The notes under the pieces were generated by a model. The model saw nothing but the letters and a program-made list of their open reading frames with translations, did no database searches and had not been told where the DNA came from. The position numbers and the translations under genes were made by a program. Shown here in pieces: positions 24,486 through 33,527 of a DNA stretch of 64,000 nt. The first letter of the stretch is position 1, and the number at the start of each line of letters is the position of its first letter. This DNA comes from DAITBA01 sp036824005 (GTDB taxonomy: Bacteria; Pseudomonadota; Gammaproteobacteria; Burkholderiales; Rhodocyclaceae), in NCBI GenBank assembly GCA_036824005.1, contig DAITBA010000001.1, positions 496,001 through 560,000 of the forward strand, written 5' to 3'.

Positions 24486-24962
24486 ATGAGTGATCGACCG
24501 TTCAGAGTGCTGGGTATCCAACAAATCGCAATCGGCGGACTGGACAAGACGAAACTGCGCAAGTTCTGGGTGGACACAATGGGCTTGCGGGCGGTGAGCA
24601 CGTTCAAAAGCGAGCGCGAGAACGTGGACGAAGACATCGCCGTGCTCGGCGGTGGTCCGTACAAGTGCGAGGTGGACCTGATGCAGCCGATTGACCCGGC
24701 CAAGAAGCCGGCGGTCAACGATCCGGCGCTGAACCACATCGGCCTGTGGATCGATGATCTGCCGAAAGCCGTGGAGTGGCTGACGGCTCAGGGCGTGCGT
24801 TTCACTCCAGGCGGCATCCGCAAGGGCGCGTCGGGTTACGATATCTGCTTCGTGCACCCCAAGGGCAACGAGCAGTCGCCGATCGGTGCCGAGGGGGTGC
24901 TGGTCGAGCTGGTGCAGGCGCCACCCGAGGTGATCGACGCGCTGGGCAAATTCGCCAGTTAG
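24486..24962 (+). CDS. VOC/glyoxalase family protein, possibly methylmalonyl-CoA epimerase
   Basis: A 158-aa single-domain VOC protein. LGIQQIAIGGLDKTKLRKFWVDTMGL starts the first beta-alpha-beta-beta-beta unit, and LNHIGLWIDDLPKAVEWLTAQG the second. The end ICFVHPKGNEQSP then GVLVELVQAP resembles the end of methylmalonyl-CoA epimerases. His and Glu residues for the metal site are present (HIGLW, ELVQ). The methylmalonyl-CoA operon at 28632-39222 contains no epimerase, so this gene is a candidate, but it is not linked to the operon. GGGAGG precedes ATG 24486; the frame opening at 24195 overlaps the neighbour and is rejected. Confidence 0.7.
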   Translation: MSDRPFRVLGIQQIAIGGLDKTKLRKFWVDTMGLRAVSTFKSERENVDEDIAVLGGGPYKCEVDLMQPIDPAKKPAVNDPALNHIGLWIDDLPKAVEWLTAQGVRFTPGGIRKGASGYDICFVHPKGNEQSPIGAEGVLVELVQAPPEVIDALGKFAS

Positions 24963-25247
24963 ACCTCGTGGTTTAGCAACGCCGCGGCACCTGCCGACCC
25001 AAAAGCAGGTGACGCGGCGCGTACAATAGCCCCAAAAAGATGGGGCCCAAACCGCCGCAAAGCGGCGCAGTGTAATAAATGTTACGCTGCGGCTATTCAG
25101 AGCGGACCGCNNNNNNNNNNATATTCCCTTTTTTTCCCTGGGTTTTTTCCACGGCGGGGTCCCGTGCTTACGTTGGGGTTGGTCCCGCGGCGCGTCCTGT
25201 CGCCCGTCAGAGATGGGACCGAAACGGCGGCAAGGCGGCGCTGTGTC
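24963..25247. other. Intergenic stretch containing an assembly gap (N at 25111-25120)
   Basis: Ten N mark a scaffold join. To the left lie short hairpins (GCCCCA with TGGGGC at about 25029-25046; arms at about 25066 and 25086). To the right, homopolymer-rich sequence (runs of T and C, then G) looks like poor-quality contig edge. The segment 25039-25077 and the segment 25212-25250 are about 80% identical by eye, as if the same sequence were placed on both sides with errors. No gene is evident here. Confidence 0.8.
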
Positions 25248-26132
25248 TTAGAGCTGGCGCGCCTCGAAGGTGTTGCACTGCTTGAGATCCCCCGTTTCCA
25301 GGCCGCGTTTGAACCAGCGGACGCGCTGCGCCGACGAGCCGTGGGTGAAGGATTCCGGCGTCACATATCCGCGTGACTGCTGCTGCAGGCGGTCGTCGCC
25401 GATGGCGGTGGCGGCGCCGAGCGCCTCTTCGATGTCACCCGCCTCGAGGATGTTGCGCGTGCGATTGGCGTGGTGCGCCCAGATGCCGGCGAGGCAGTCC
25501 GCCTGCAGTTCCAGACGCACCGAGAGCTGATTGGCCTGGCTTTGGCCGGCGCGTTCCTGTGCCGCGCGCACCTTGTCGGAAATGCCCAGCAGATTCTGCA
25601 CGTGGTGGCCGATTTCGTGGGCGACGACATAGGCCTGGGCGAAGTCCCCCGGTGCACGGAATCGCTCCTTCAGATCCTGATAGAAGACCAGGTCAATGTA
25701 GACTTTCTGGTCCAGCGGGCAGTAGAACGGTCCCATCGCCGCCTGGCCGACACCGCATGCGCTGCGCGTGCCGCCGGTGTAGAGGACCAGCTTGGGTTCG
25801 ACGTACTGTTTGCCGGCGCGGCGGAACAGTTCGTTCCAGGTGTCTTCCGTGTCTGCCAGCACCTTGGAGACGAAGCGCGCCGCCTCGTCTTCGGCGCTGT
25901 TGCGTGAGGGCTGCACGCCCGCCGGCGCCGGCGCTTGGGCTTCCGGAGCGATCGCCGGCGCACCGCCACCCTGCAGCACGATCGACGGGTCGATGCCGAA
26001 ATACATGGCGACCAGGGCGAGAATGACGGTACCGATGCCGATGCTGCGACCGCCGATCGGCAATCCCCGGCCCATGCCCATTCCGCGCCGGTCCTCGATG
26101 TTCTCACTTTCCCGCCCGTCCTCGATGCGCAT
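25248..26132 (-). CDS. YpfJ-type neutral zinc metallopeptidase
   Basis: A 294-aa protein of the YpfJ family. A hydrophilic Arg/Glu-rich N-terminus is followed by one transmembrane segment (about 28-50, IGIGTVILALVAMYFGI), then the peptidase-like domain. The latter has DTWNELFRRAGKQYVEPKLVLYTGGTRSACG, FYCPLDQKVYIDL and the zinc motif VVAHEIGHHVQNLLG with a downstream ELQADCLAGIW acid. Start at 26132 follows AAGGAGAG; an in-frame ATG at 26162 is less likely. The 3' end is close to the assembly gap but the reading frame is complete (ends NTFEARQL). Substrate unknown. Confidence 0.9.
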   Translation of the reverse strand: MRIEDGRESENIEDRRGMGMGRGLPIGGRSIGIGTVILALVAMYFGIDPSIVLQGGGAPAIAPEAQAPAPAGVQPSRNSAEDEAARFVSKVLADTEDTWNELFRRAGKQYVEPKLVLYTGGTRSACGVGQAAMGPFYCPLDQKVYIDLVFYQDLKERFRAPGDFAQAYVVAHEIGHHVQNLLGISDKVRAAQERAGQSQANQLSVRLELQADCLAGIWAHHANRTRNILEAGDIEEALGAATAIGDDRLQQQSRGYVTPESFTHGSSAQRVRWFKRGLETGDLKQCNTFEARQL

Positions 26133-26471
26133 GGTCCGGCTCTCCTTTCCGTGAAGCCCCAATGATCAAATTCTGGCACAAGCATGCGCCGGCTGCCCCG
26201 GCAACGCCGCGAGGGAGCCCATAGCCCGTCGAGGGCATGGCTAAGATGCTGATTTTACGAACGCCACAACCGTGCCCGTGACAGATATTGACACATCGCT
26301 CGTCGGCGGTCGCCGACAGGCGGGGCGCAGATCCGTGCTGGCTCAAGAAATCGCCTGCTTCGCCGCTATTTGAAACGATAGTGCGAAGACGCCGGTCGCC
26401 CAACGCACAGCTGCTTTCGTCCCGGAGCCGCTCGATGCGACCACGCCTGCGCACGCACATGAGCATTCCCT
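26133..26471. other. Intergenic region without recognised features
   Basis: About 340 bp separate the divergent YpfJ-like and GGDEF-EAL genes. A TTGACA hexamer (26288-26293) points toward the GGDEF-EAL gene but has no matching -10 at normal spacing. I see no RNA gene, repeat or small ORF with a good ribosome-binding site. Confidence 0.5.
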
Positions 26472-28580
26472 ATGACCCTGGCAGAAAACGAGAGCAAAGC
26501 GCGCGCATTGGTCGCCGACGACGACGAGATGACGCGTCTGCTCGTGCGCGAGACCCTGCTCGGAGTCGGTTTCGACGTCGTCGAGGCGATCGACGGCAGG
26601 CAAGCCATCGAGCTCTTCGACGCCGTGGCGCCGGAGATTGTCTTTCTGGACGTGCAGATGCCGTACCACGACGGGTTCGAAGTATGTCGTCATATCCAGT
26701 ACGCCGGCGGCGTGCCCGTGGTCATGGTGACCGCGCTCAACGACCTCGAATCGATCCGCAAAGCCTACGAATCGGGCGCAACGGACTTCATCTCGAAACC
26801 GATCAACTGGCCAATCCTGGGTCACCGGGCACGTTACATCCTGCGCGCAGCGCGCTCGGCGCGGGCGCTGCGCGCGGCAGAAGGACGCAATTCGGCGATG
26901 CTGCGGGCGATGCCGGACATGATGTTCACCGTCAGCGGCGATGGTACCTACCTCGACTTCCACGAAGGCATCGACAGTGTACCGTTCGTACCGCCGGCGC
27001 ATTTCTTGGGCAAGAAGGTGGCCGATGTCATGCCCCCGGACGTCGCGGACCTGCTCAGCCGCAACATCCGGCGCGCCATCGACACCGGCGAAACCCAATC
27101 AGTGATCTACTCGTTGCCCGACGCCACGGGCGAGCATCACTACGAGGCGCGGATGGTGCGCGCCGCGCCCAACGAGGTCGTGGCGGTGGTGCGCGACATC
27201 ACGCGGCAAAGACAAAACGAGGAGAAGATAACCCGGCTCGCCTACTACGACAGCCTGACCGGCATGCCCAACCGCCAGTTCTTCCTGGAGCGTCTGGAGC
27301 GCGAACTGCAGCAGGCACGCACGGAGGCGCGCAAGCTCGCGATCCTTTTCCTTGACCTGGACGGATTCAAGCGCATCAACGACACGCTGGGCCACAACGC
27401 CGGCGATCATCTCCTGCAAGCCGTGGCCGAGCGGCTGCGCGAGCACCTGCGCGCCACCGATATCGTCTCGCGTGCGTCCACCGGTCTGCCCTCCATTGAT
27501 TTCGCCCGGCTTGGTGGTGACGAATTCACCGTCATCCTGCCGCACATTGCCGACGTCACGGTCGCCGCCAGCGTCGCCGAACGCATCCAGGCCATCATGA
27601 GCGAGCCGCTGAACATTAACGGCCACGAGATTGTCATCACCTCAAGCGTCGGCGTGGCCATTTTTCCCGATGACGGGCAGGACGCTGCGTCCCTGCTCAA
27701 GCACGCCGATACGGCCATGTATCACGCCAAGGATACCGGCCGCAACAACTGGCAGTTCTACCGCGCCTCACTCACAACACGGGCGATGCAGCGTCTGGAG
27801 CTGGAAAACAGCATCCGCAAGGGCATCGAGCGCGGCGAGTTCTGCCTGCACTATCAGCCGCTGGTCAGCGCCCAGGACAACGTCGTATGCAGCGTCGAGG
27901 CGCTGGTGCGCTGGAACCACCCGCAGCGAGGCCTCGTCACGCCGGCAGAGTTCATACCGGTGGCGGAGGAGAGCGGGTTGATCGTTCAGCTTGGTGAATG
28001 GGTGCTTCGGCAGACATGCCTGCAGGTGAAGATGTGGCAGGCTGCGGGCTTGGGGTCGGTGCGGGTCTCCGTCAACCTGTCGGGACGACAGTTGCGCGAC
28101 GCCGGATTCGTTGCCATGGTACTCGGGATCCTCGACGAAACCGGCGTCGACGGCAAGACCGTCAACCTGGAGCTGACCGAAAGTACGCTCATGGATTCCG
28201 GGGACGCGGTGCTGGCCGGGCTGCGGCGGCTGCAGGATGCCGGCATCGGCTTGTCGGTGGACGACTTCGGCACCGGCTACTCGTCCATGGCTTACCTCAA
28301 GCGCTTGCCCATCTGTACGCTCAAGGTGGATCAGAGTTTCGTCCGCGGCCTGCCCCATAGCGCCGATGACGCCGCCATCACCACGGCCATCATTTCCATG
28401 GCGCGCAGCCTCAAGCTCGACGTCGTGGCCGAAGGCGTGGAGACGCCCGAACAGGCGACGTTCCTGCGTCAGGCAGGCTGCGCCAAACTACAGGGTTATC
28501 TGTTCGACCGGCCCATGCCGCCGGAAAAACTGGAAGCACTGCTGCGCACCCAGCTCCCGGCCGACACACAGCTGGCGTAA
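26472..28580 (+). CDS. Cyclic-di-GMP signalling protein, REC-PAS-GGDEF-EAL
   Basis: A 702-aa cytoplasmic protein. The receiver (about 10-125) keeps the acid cluster (VADDDE), the phospho-Asp in FLDVQMP, and Lys in FISKPINW. A PAS domain (about 140-245) follows, then GGDEF (about 255-425) with an intact RLGGDEF. EAL (about 440-695) has VEALVRW, ESTLMDSG, VDDFGTGYSSMAYLKRLP and VAEGVET. Both the cyclase and phosphodiesterase motifs look active, so it may be bifunctional with switching by phosphorylation or ligand. About 12 extra residues precede GGDEF. No partner kinase is adjacent. The ribosome-binding site before 26472 is weak. Confidence 0.95.
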   Translation: MTLAENESKARALVADDDEMTRLLVRETLLGVGFDVVEAIDGRQAIELFDAVAPEIVFLDVQMPYHDGFEVCRHIQYAGGVPVVMVTALNDLESIRKAYESGATDFISKPINWPILGHRARYILRAARSARALRAAEGRNSAMLRAMPDMMFTVSGDGTYLDFHEGIDSVPFVPPAHFLGKKVADVMPPDVADLLSRNIRRAIDTGETQSVIYSLPDATGEHHYEARMVRAAPNEVVAVVRDITRQRQNEEKITRLAYYDSLTGMPNRQFFLERLERELQQARTEARKLAILFLDLDGFKRINDTLGHNAGDHLLQAVAERLREHLRATDIVSRASTGLPSIDFARLGGDEFTVILPHIADVTVAASVAERIQAIMSEPLNINGHEIVITSSVGVAIFPDDGQDAASLLKHADTAMYHAKDTGRNNWQFYRASLTTRAMQRLELENSIRKGIERGEFCLHYQPLVSAQDNVVCSVEALVRWNHPQRGLVTPAEFIPVAEESGLIVQLGEWVLRQTCLQVKMWQAAGLGSVRVSVNLSGRQLRDAGFVAMVLGILDETGVDGKTVNLELTESTLMDSGDAVLAGLRRLQDAGIGLSVDDFGTGYSSMAYLKRLPICTLKVDQSFVRGLPHSADDAAITTAIISMARSLKLDVVAEGVETPEQATFLRQAGCAKLQGYLFDRPMPPEKLEALLRTQLPADTQLA

Positions 28581-28582
28581 CA

Positions 28583-28599
28583 CCGCGCGATTCGCGCGG
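28583..28599. terminator. GC-rich hairpin between convergent genes (possible terminator)
   Basis: A perfect 7-bp stem, CCGCGCG-ATT-CGCGCGG, starts three bases after the GGDEF-EAL stop and sits between it and the convergent pccA. No U tract follows, so intrinsic termination is uncertain. Confidence 0.35.
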
Positions 28600-28631
28600 C
28601 GCGAACGCCAGCGCGCCACATCCCAACCGGA

Positions 28632-30620
28632 TCACTGAAAGCGTATGATCGCCTGATCCACGGCCAGGCTTTCCCCCGGCGCAGCGAGCACTTCGGCGAC
28701 GACGCCGTCCTGCTCGGCCTTGAGCACGTTCTCCATCTTCATTGCTTCGATCACCGCAAGCTTTTCGCCGGCCTTGATCTCCTGACCGCTCTGCACTGCA
28801 ATCTGCGTCAGCAGACCGGGCATGGGCGAGAGCAGGAACTTCGACAGATCCGGCTTGGGCTTGATCGGCATGAGCGAGAGCAAATGTGCGGCGCGCGCCG
28901 TCATGACGATCGCATCGACCTCGCTGCCGTTGTGGAAAACGCGATAGCGCAGTCCGACCCGCTCCAACTGGATGCAGATGTGTTCGCCATTGCAGGTGCC
29001 CTTGAATAAGGGCTGACCGAAGCGCCACTGGGAAACGAGATCATAGGTGTCGCCCTTGTGGCTGGCGCGATAGCCGCCGTCGATGGGCGTGAGCGTCAAG
29101 GGATACTGCTGATCGTTGATGATCACGACCCATTCCGTGCCGACGCGCCGGTGCAGGCCGCGCGTCTGGTTGCTGATGCGCACGGCGCGTTCGATGTAGC
29201 GACGGCGGGCAAAGGCGGCCACGGCAGCGAGAAGTGCCGGACTCTCGTGGGGCACATCGGCGGCATGGAAGCCCTTGGGGTACTCCTCCGCGATGAAGGC
29301 CGTCGTGAAATTGCCGGACACGAAGCGCGGATGCTGCATAAGCGCCGCCTGGAAGGAGATGTTGCTCGACACACCGCGGATGTGGAAGGCGTTGAGCGCC
29401 TCGCGCATGCGCCGGATTGCCTCGTCGCGGGTGCCGCCGTGCGTAATGAGCTTGGCGATCATGGAGTCGTAGTACATGGAGATCTCGCCGCCTTCGTAGA
29501 CGCCGGTATCGACCCGTACCTGGCCTGCCGTCTCAGCGGGCGGAATGTACTTCACCAGCCGGCCGATCGAAGGCAGGAAATTGCGGAACGGGTCTTCGGC
29601 GTTGATGCGGCACTCCATCGCCCAGCCATTGAGCTTGATGTCCTCCTGGCGAAAAGGAAGTTTTTCGCCCGCGGCGACGCGGATCATCAGCTCCACGAGG
29701 TCGAGGCCGGTGATCATTTCCGTCACCGGATGCTCAACCTGCAGGCGCGTGTTCATCTCGAGGAAGTAAAAGTTCCGGTCGTTGTCTACCACGAACTCGA
29801 CTGTGCCTGCCGACTGGTACTTGACGGCGCGGGCGAGGGCGCAGGCCTGCTCGCCCATGGCCTTGCGTGTGGCGGCATCAAGCAGCGGCGAGGGTGCCTC
29901 CTCGATGACCTTCTGGTGCCGGCGCTGAATCGAGCACTCGCGCTCCCAGAGGTAGACAACGTTGCCGTGACCGTCACCCAGCACCTGGATCTCGACGTGG
30001 TGCGGGCCCTCGATGAACTTTTCGATGAACACGCGATCGTCGCCGAAGGCATTCTTCGCTTCCGTTCGGCACGAGTCGAAACCCTCTGCGGTCTCCTGGT
30101 CGTTGTAGGCCACGCGCAGGCCCTTGCCGCCGCCGCCGGCGCTGGCTTTGATCATCACCGGGTAGCCGATTTCCCGTGCGATGCGCACGGCATGATCGCC
30201 GTCCTTGATCACGTCGGAATAACCAGGGATGGTGTTCACCTTCGCTTCCAAGGCAAGCTTCTTCGAGGCGATCTTGTCGCCCATGGCCGCTACCGAATAG
30301 TGCTTCGGGCCGATGAAGACGATGCCCTGTTCCTCCAGCTTGCGGGAGAACTCTTCGTTCTCCGACAGGAAGCCGTAGCCGGGATGCACTGCCTCGGCGC
30401 CGGTGTTCTTGCATGCCTGAATGATGCGATCCATCACCAGGTAGCTCTCGCGCGAGGGCGGCGGGCCGATCAGCACCGCTTCATCGGCCATCTCCACGTG
30501 CCGTGCATCCTTGTCCGCCTCCGAGTACACAGCCACGGTCTGAATGCCCATCTTGCGGGCGGTCTTGATGACGCGGCAGGCGATCTCGCCGCGGTTGGCA
30601 ATCAAAATCTTCTTGAACAT
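28632..30620 (-). CDS. pccA: Propionyl-/acetyl-CoA carboxylase alpha subunit (biotin carboxylase + BCCP)
   Basis: A 662-aa subunit. The biotin carboxylase part (about 1-450) opens MFKKILIANRGEIACRVI and has the ATP-grasp loop (KASAGGGGKGLRVAY), EMNTRLQVEHPVTE and NAEDPFRNFLPS. A linker region (about 450-585) leads to a C-terminal carrier domain whose biotinylated Lys is about residue 628 (VIEAMKMENVL). It carboxylates biotin with ATP and bicarbonate, working with the carboxyltransferase encoded just upstream (30723). The pairing, and the methylmalonyl-CoA genes in the same operon, favour propionyl-CoA as substrate. Last gene of the operon. Confidence 0.93.
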   Translation of the reverse strand: MFKKILIANRGEIACRVIKTARKMGIQTVAVYSEADKDARHVEMADEAVLIGPPPSRESYLVMDRIIQACKNTGAEAVHPGYGFLSENEEFSRKLEEQGIVFIGPKHYSVAAMGDKIASKKLALEAKVNTIPGYSDVIKDGDHAVRIAREIGYPVMIKASAGGGGKGLRVAYNDQETAEGFDSCRTEAKNAFGDDRVFIEKFIEGPHHVEIQVLGDGHGNVVYLWERECSIQRRHQKVIEEAPSPLLDAATRKAMGEQACALARAVKYQSAGTVEFVVDNDRNFYFLEMNTRLQVEHPVTEMITGLDLVELMIRVAAGEKLPFRQEDIKLNGWAMECRINAEDPFRNFLPSIGRLVKYIPPAETAGQVRVDTGVYEGGEISMYYDSMIAKLITHGGTRDEAIRRMREALNAFHIRGVSSNISFQAALMQHPRFVSGNFTTAFIAEEYPKGFHAADVPHESPALLAAVAAFARRRYIERAVRISNQTRGLHRRVGTEWVVIINDQQYPLTLTPIDGGYRASHKGDTYDLVSQWRFGQPLFKGTCNGEHICIQLERVGLRYRVFHNGSEVDAIVMTARAAHLLSLMPIKPKPDLSKFLLSPMPGLLTQIAVQSGQEIKAGEKLAVIEAMKMENVLKAEQDGVVAEVLAAPGESLAVDQAIIRFQ

Positions 30621-30632
30621 CGTGGAAAACCT

Positions 30633-30720
30633 TTCACCGCGGAGGACACAGAGGACACAGGAAAACCCGGGAGTTTTCTCTGTGTTCCTCTGCGTCCTCC
30701 GCGTCCTCTGTGGTAGAAAT
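30633..30720. repeat. Imperfect palindromic intergenic repeat, copy 1
   Basis: Between pccB and pccA, the left arm (30633-30661; TTCACCGCGGAGGACACAGA at its start) is the near reverse complement of the right arm (about 30678-30720, rich in TCCTCTGCGTCCTCCGCG). The same style recurs at 50626-50761, and more distantly at 41940-42077. It falls between two genes that should be co-transcribed, so it would form a long hairpin in the operon mRNA. Confidence 0.75.
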
Positions 30721-30722
30721 GG

Positions 30723-32255
30723 TTAGAGTGGGATGTTGCCGTGCTTGCGCCAGGGATTGTCGAGCTTCTTGTCCCGCAGCATGGCCAGGCTGCGGCAGAT
30801 GCGCCGTCTTGTCTCGTGGGGCATGATGACATCGTCGATAAAGCCCCGGGCGCCGGCGACGAAAGGATTGGCGAATTTCGACTTGTACTCGTCGGTCCGC
30901 TCGGCGATCTTCTGCGGGTCACCGATGTCCTTGCGGAAAATGATCTCCACTGCTCCCTTTGGTCCCATGACGGCAATCTCGGCCGACGGCCAAGCGAAGT
31001 TCACATCGCCACGCAGGTGCTTCGAACTCATAACGTCGTAGGCACCGCCGTAAGCCTTGCGCGTGATCACGGTCACCTTCGGCACGGTGCACTCGGCGTA
31101 GGCGTAGAGCAGCTTGGCACCGTGCTTGATGATGCCGCCATACTCCTGGGCGGTGCCCGGCATGAAGCCGGGCACATCCACGAAGGTGATTACCGGGATG
31201 TTGAAGGCGTCGCAGAAGCGCACGAAGCGCGCCGCCTTGATCGAACTCTTGATGTCCAGGCAGCCGGCGAGCACCAGGGGCTGGTTGGCGACTATCCCGA
31301 CGGCCGAGGCGTCCATGCGCGCGAAGCCGACGATGATATTCTTGGCATGGTCGGGCTGGAGCTCGAAGAAGTCGCCGTCGTCGACGACCTTGTAGATCAG
31401 CTCCTTCATGTCATAGGGCTTGTTCGGGTTGTCCGGCACCAGCGTATCCAGCGACGCGTCGTCGCGGTCGGCAGGATCGAAGGGTGGGACGGTCGGCGGC
31501 TTCTCCCGATTATTGGAGGGTATGAACGAGATCAGCCGACGCACCATCATCAGGCACTCGACGTCGTTCTCGAAGGCGAGGTCGGCGACACCCGATTTGG
31601 TGGTGTGGGTGACGGCGCCGCCCAGTTGCTCCGCGGTCACCTCCTCGTGGGTAACCGTCTTCACCACGTCGGGCCCGGTGACGAACATGTAGGAGCTGTC
31701 CTTGACCATGAAGATGAAGTCGGTCATGGCCGGCGAGTACACCGCGCCGCCGGCGCACGGGCCCATGATCAGCGAGATCTGCGGGATCACCCCCGAGGCG
31801 AGGACGTTGCGCTGGAACACGTCCGCATACCCGGCGAGCGACGCCACGCCTTCCTGAATGCGCGCTCCACCGGAGTCGTTGATCCCGATCACGGGGGCGC
31901 CGACTTTCATGGCGTGATCCATGATCTTGCAGATCTTCTCCGCATGGGCCTGGGACAGCGAGCCGCCGAACACGGTGAAATCCTGGCTGAAGACGAAGAC
32001 CACGCGCCCATTGACCGTGCCGTAGCCCGTCACCACGCCGTCGCCGGGGATCTTCTGTTCGCCCATGCCGAAGTCGCTACAGCGATGCTCGACGAACATG
32101 TCCCATTCTTCGAACGAGTCGGCGTCGAGCAGCAGCTCGATGCGCTCGCGCGCATTGAGCTTGCCCTTGGCGTGCTGGCCGTCGATACGGCTCTGGCCTC
32201 CGCCCAGCCGTGCTGCATTCCGCTTCTCGTCCAACTGGCGGATGATGTCATACAT
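30723..32255 (-). CDS. pccB: Propionyl-CoA carboxylase beta subunit (carboxyltransferase)
   Basis: A 510-aa carboxyltransferase with both crotonase-like halves. Seen are RIELLLDADSFEEWDMFVEH, VVFVFSQDFTVFGGSLSQ, INDSGGARIQEGVASLAGY, GPCAGGAVYSPAMTDF, then VDVPGFMPGTAQEYGGIIKHG, TRKAYGGAYDVMSSKHLRGD and the end WRKHGNIPL. It moves the carboxyl group from biotin to propionyl-CoA, giving methylmalonyl-CoA. It is paralogous to the decarboxylase carboxyltransferase at 34318-35871 in the same operon, but its length and motifs are those of PccB. Preceded by mmdB (53 bp) and followed by a palindromic repeat, then pccA. Confidence 0.93.
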   Translation of the reverse strand: MYDIIRQLDEKRNAARLGGGQSRIDGQHAKGKLNARERIELLLDADSFEEWDMFVEHRCSDFGMGEQKIPGDGVVTGYGTVNGRVVFVFSQDFTVFGGSLSQAHAEKICKIMDHAMKVGAPVIGINDSGGARIQEGVASLAGYADVFQRNVLASGVIPQISLIMGPCAGGAVYSPAMTDFIFMVKDSSYMFVTGPDVVKTVTHEEVTAEQLGGAVTHTTKSGVADLAFENDVECLMMVRRLISFIPSNNREKPPTVPPFDPADRDDASLDTLVPDNPNKPYDMKELIYKVVDDGDFFELQPDHAKNIIVGFARMDASAVGIVANQPLVLAGCLDIKSSIKAARFVRFCDAFNIPVITFVDVPGFMPGTAQEYGGIIKHGAKLLYAYAECTVPKVTVITRKAYGGAYDVMSSKHLRGDVNFAWPSAEIAVMGPKGAVEIIFRKDIGDPQKIAERTDEYKSKFANPFVAGARGFIDDVIMPHETRRRICRSLAMLRDKKLDNPWRKHGNIPL

Positions 32256-32308
32256 GGTTTGTTGGCTCCATTTGCTAGTCGAAACTCTGTCTGTGGTGCG
32301 CCGTGTCC

Positions 32309-33514
32309 TCAGCGCAGCACGGCGACGTAGACCCCCGTCAGTATGGCCGTCGTGATCACGCCGCTGATGCTAGCGCCGAGCGCGTGGGGCAGGATCATGA
32401 CGCCCGGATTGGCCTCGGTGGCGATCTTCTGCACGACCTTGGCCGTGGTCGGTACGCAGCTCACGCCCGCGACCCCGATCAAGGGGTTGTATTTGCCCTT
32501 GTACCAGAAATACAGGACATAACCGCCCAAGATGCCGCCCAGGGCGGCGAGGGTAAGGGCAAGGATGCCCAACAGCAGCAGCTTGAGCACCGTCGGATTG
32601 AGGATGGTGTTGGCTTCGCACAAGACGCCTAGAGTCAGACCGAGGAAAAACGTCGCGCCATAAAGGAACACGTCGCTCAGCAGGTTCTGGAAGTTGACCA
32701 GGCCACTTTCACGCACCGCGACGCCGATGAACAGCGACAGGAACAGCGGCGCCGCTACCGGGAACAGCAGGCAGAGCACCGTGCAGGCAACCACGGCAAA
32801 CACCAGCTTCTGCCCAGAAGTGATCTTCTTCACGTCCTCGACGGGCATGGGAATGGCGCGCAGGTGCTTCGGTATGAGCAGCTTGATCAGGTAGGGATAA
32901 CCGCCGTAGGTGAGACCGAGATACAGGTAACCCACGACCGTGATGGGCACGAACAAATCCTTGGCGAGAATGAGCGATGCGAAAAGCACCATCGGACCGT
33001 CGGCGCCGCCGATCAGCGCCACCGATGCCGCCTCCCTCGGCTCCAAGCCCAGCCAGATCGCGATGGGCAGCGTCACCACCGTGCCCAACTCGGCGAACAG
33101 CGCCAGGATCATGCTCTGAAACGGCCGGGCCATGACAAAACCGACATCGAGCAGAACACCGATGCCCATGAACACCAGGCAGGCGATCAGACCGTTGCTG
33201 AACATGAGCGTGTAGATGGGTTGCAGCCAGTCGATCTGCAGAATGTTCACAGTCGCGTCGGTCCCCGTTACCAGAGGATCGACGAACAGCGTGCCCATCT
33301 TGCCGCCTTCGAAGAACATGACTCCGGCATTGACCGAGGCCATGCCCAGGCCCATGGGGATCATCAGCAGCGCTTCCAGCACGCCCTTCTTGCCCAGGTA
33401 GATGAGCAGGAAGCCGAGCAGAATCAGGCCGATGCGCCCCCAGAAAATCTTCGGTTCGGACGCGGCTAGGGTGGCGATGCCCTGGAATATGTCGAGTAAC
33501 TGGATGCCTTCCAT
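32309..33514 (-). CDS. Na+-translocating decarboxylase beta subunit
   Basis: A 401-aa integral membrane protein of the OadB/MmdB/GcdB family with about nine or more membrane segments. The key segment ASVALIGGADGPMVLFASLILA carries the conserved membrane Asp used in Na+ transport and decarboxylation of carboxybiotin. Also present are NPLIGVAGVSCVPTTAKVVQ and LPHALGASISGVI near the C-terminus. The start at 33514 has GGAGG five bases away. Neighbouring biotin carrier, gamma and carboxyltransferase genes make a full decarboxylase pump; methylmalonyl-CoA is the likely substrate because mcm and meaB lie upstream. An mmdB-type name is likely but substrate is inferred. Confidence 0.92.
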   Translation of the reverse strand: MEGIQLLDIFQGIATLAASEPKIFWGRIGLILLGFLLIYLGKKGVLEALLMIPMGLGMASVNAGVMFFEGGKMGTLFVDPLVTGTDATVNILQIDWLQPIYTLMFSNGLIACLVFMGIGVLLDVGFVMARPFQSMILALFAELGTVVTLPIAIWLGLEPREAASVALIGGADGPMVLFASLILAKDLFVPITVVGYLYLGLTYGGYPYLIKLLIPKHLRAIPMPVEDVKKITSGQKLVFAVVACTVLCLLFPVAAPLFLSLFIGVAVRESGLVNFQNLLSDVFLYGATFFLGLTLGVLCEANTILNPTVLKLLLLGILALTLAALGGILGGYVLYFWYKGKYNPLIGVAGVSCVPTTAKVVQKIATEANPGVMILPHALGASISGVITTAILTGVYVAVLR

Positions 33515-33527
33515 GGTGGCCTCCGGT

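Noticed and set aside
25111..25120. Natural low-complexity feature at the N run
   Set aside because: Ten N are an assembly placeholder, not biological sequence.
30741..32330. 529-codon forward frame opposite pccB
   Set aside because: Antisense shadow of a clear carboxyltransferase.
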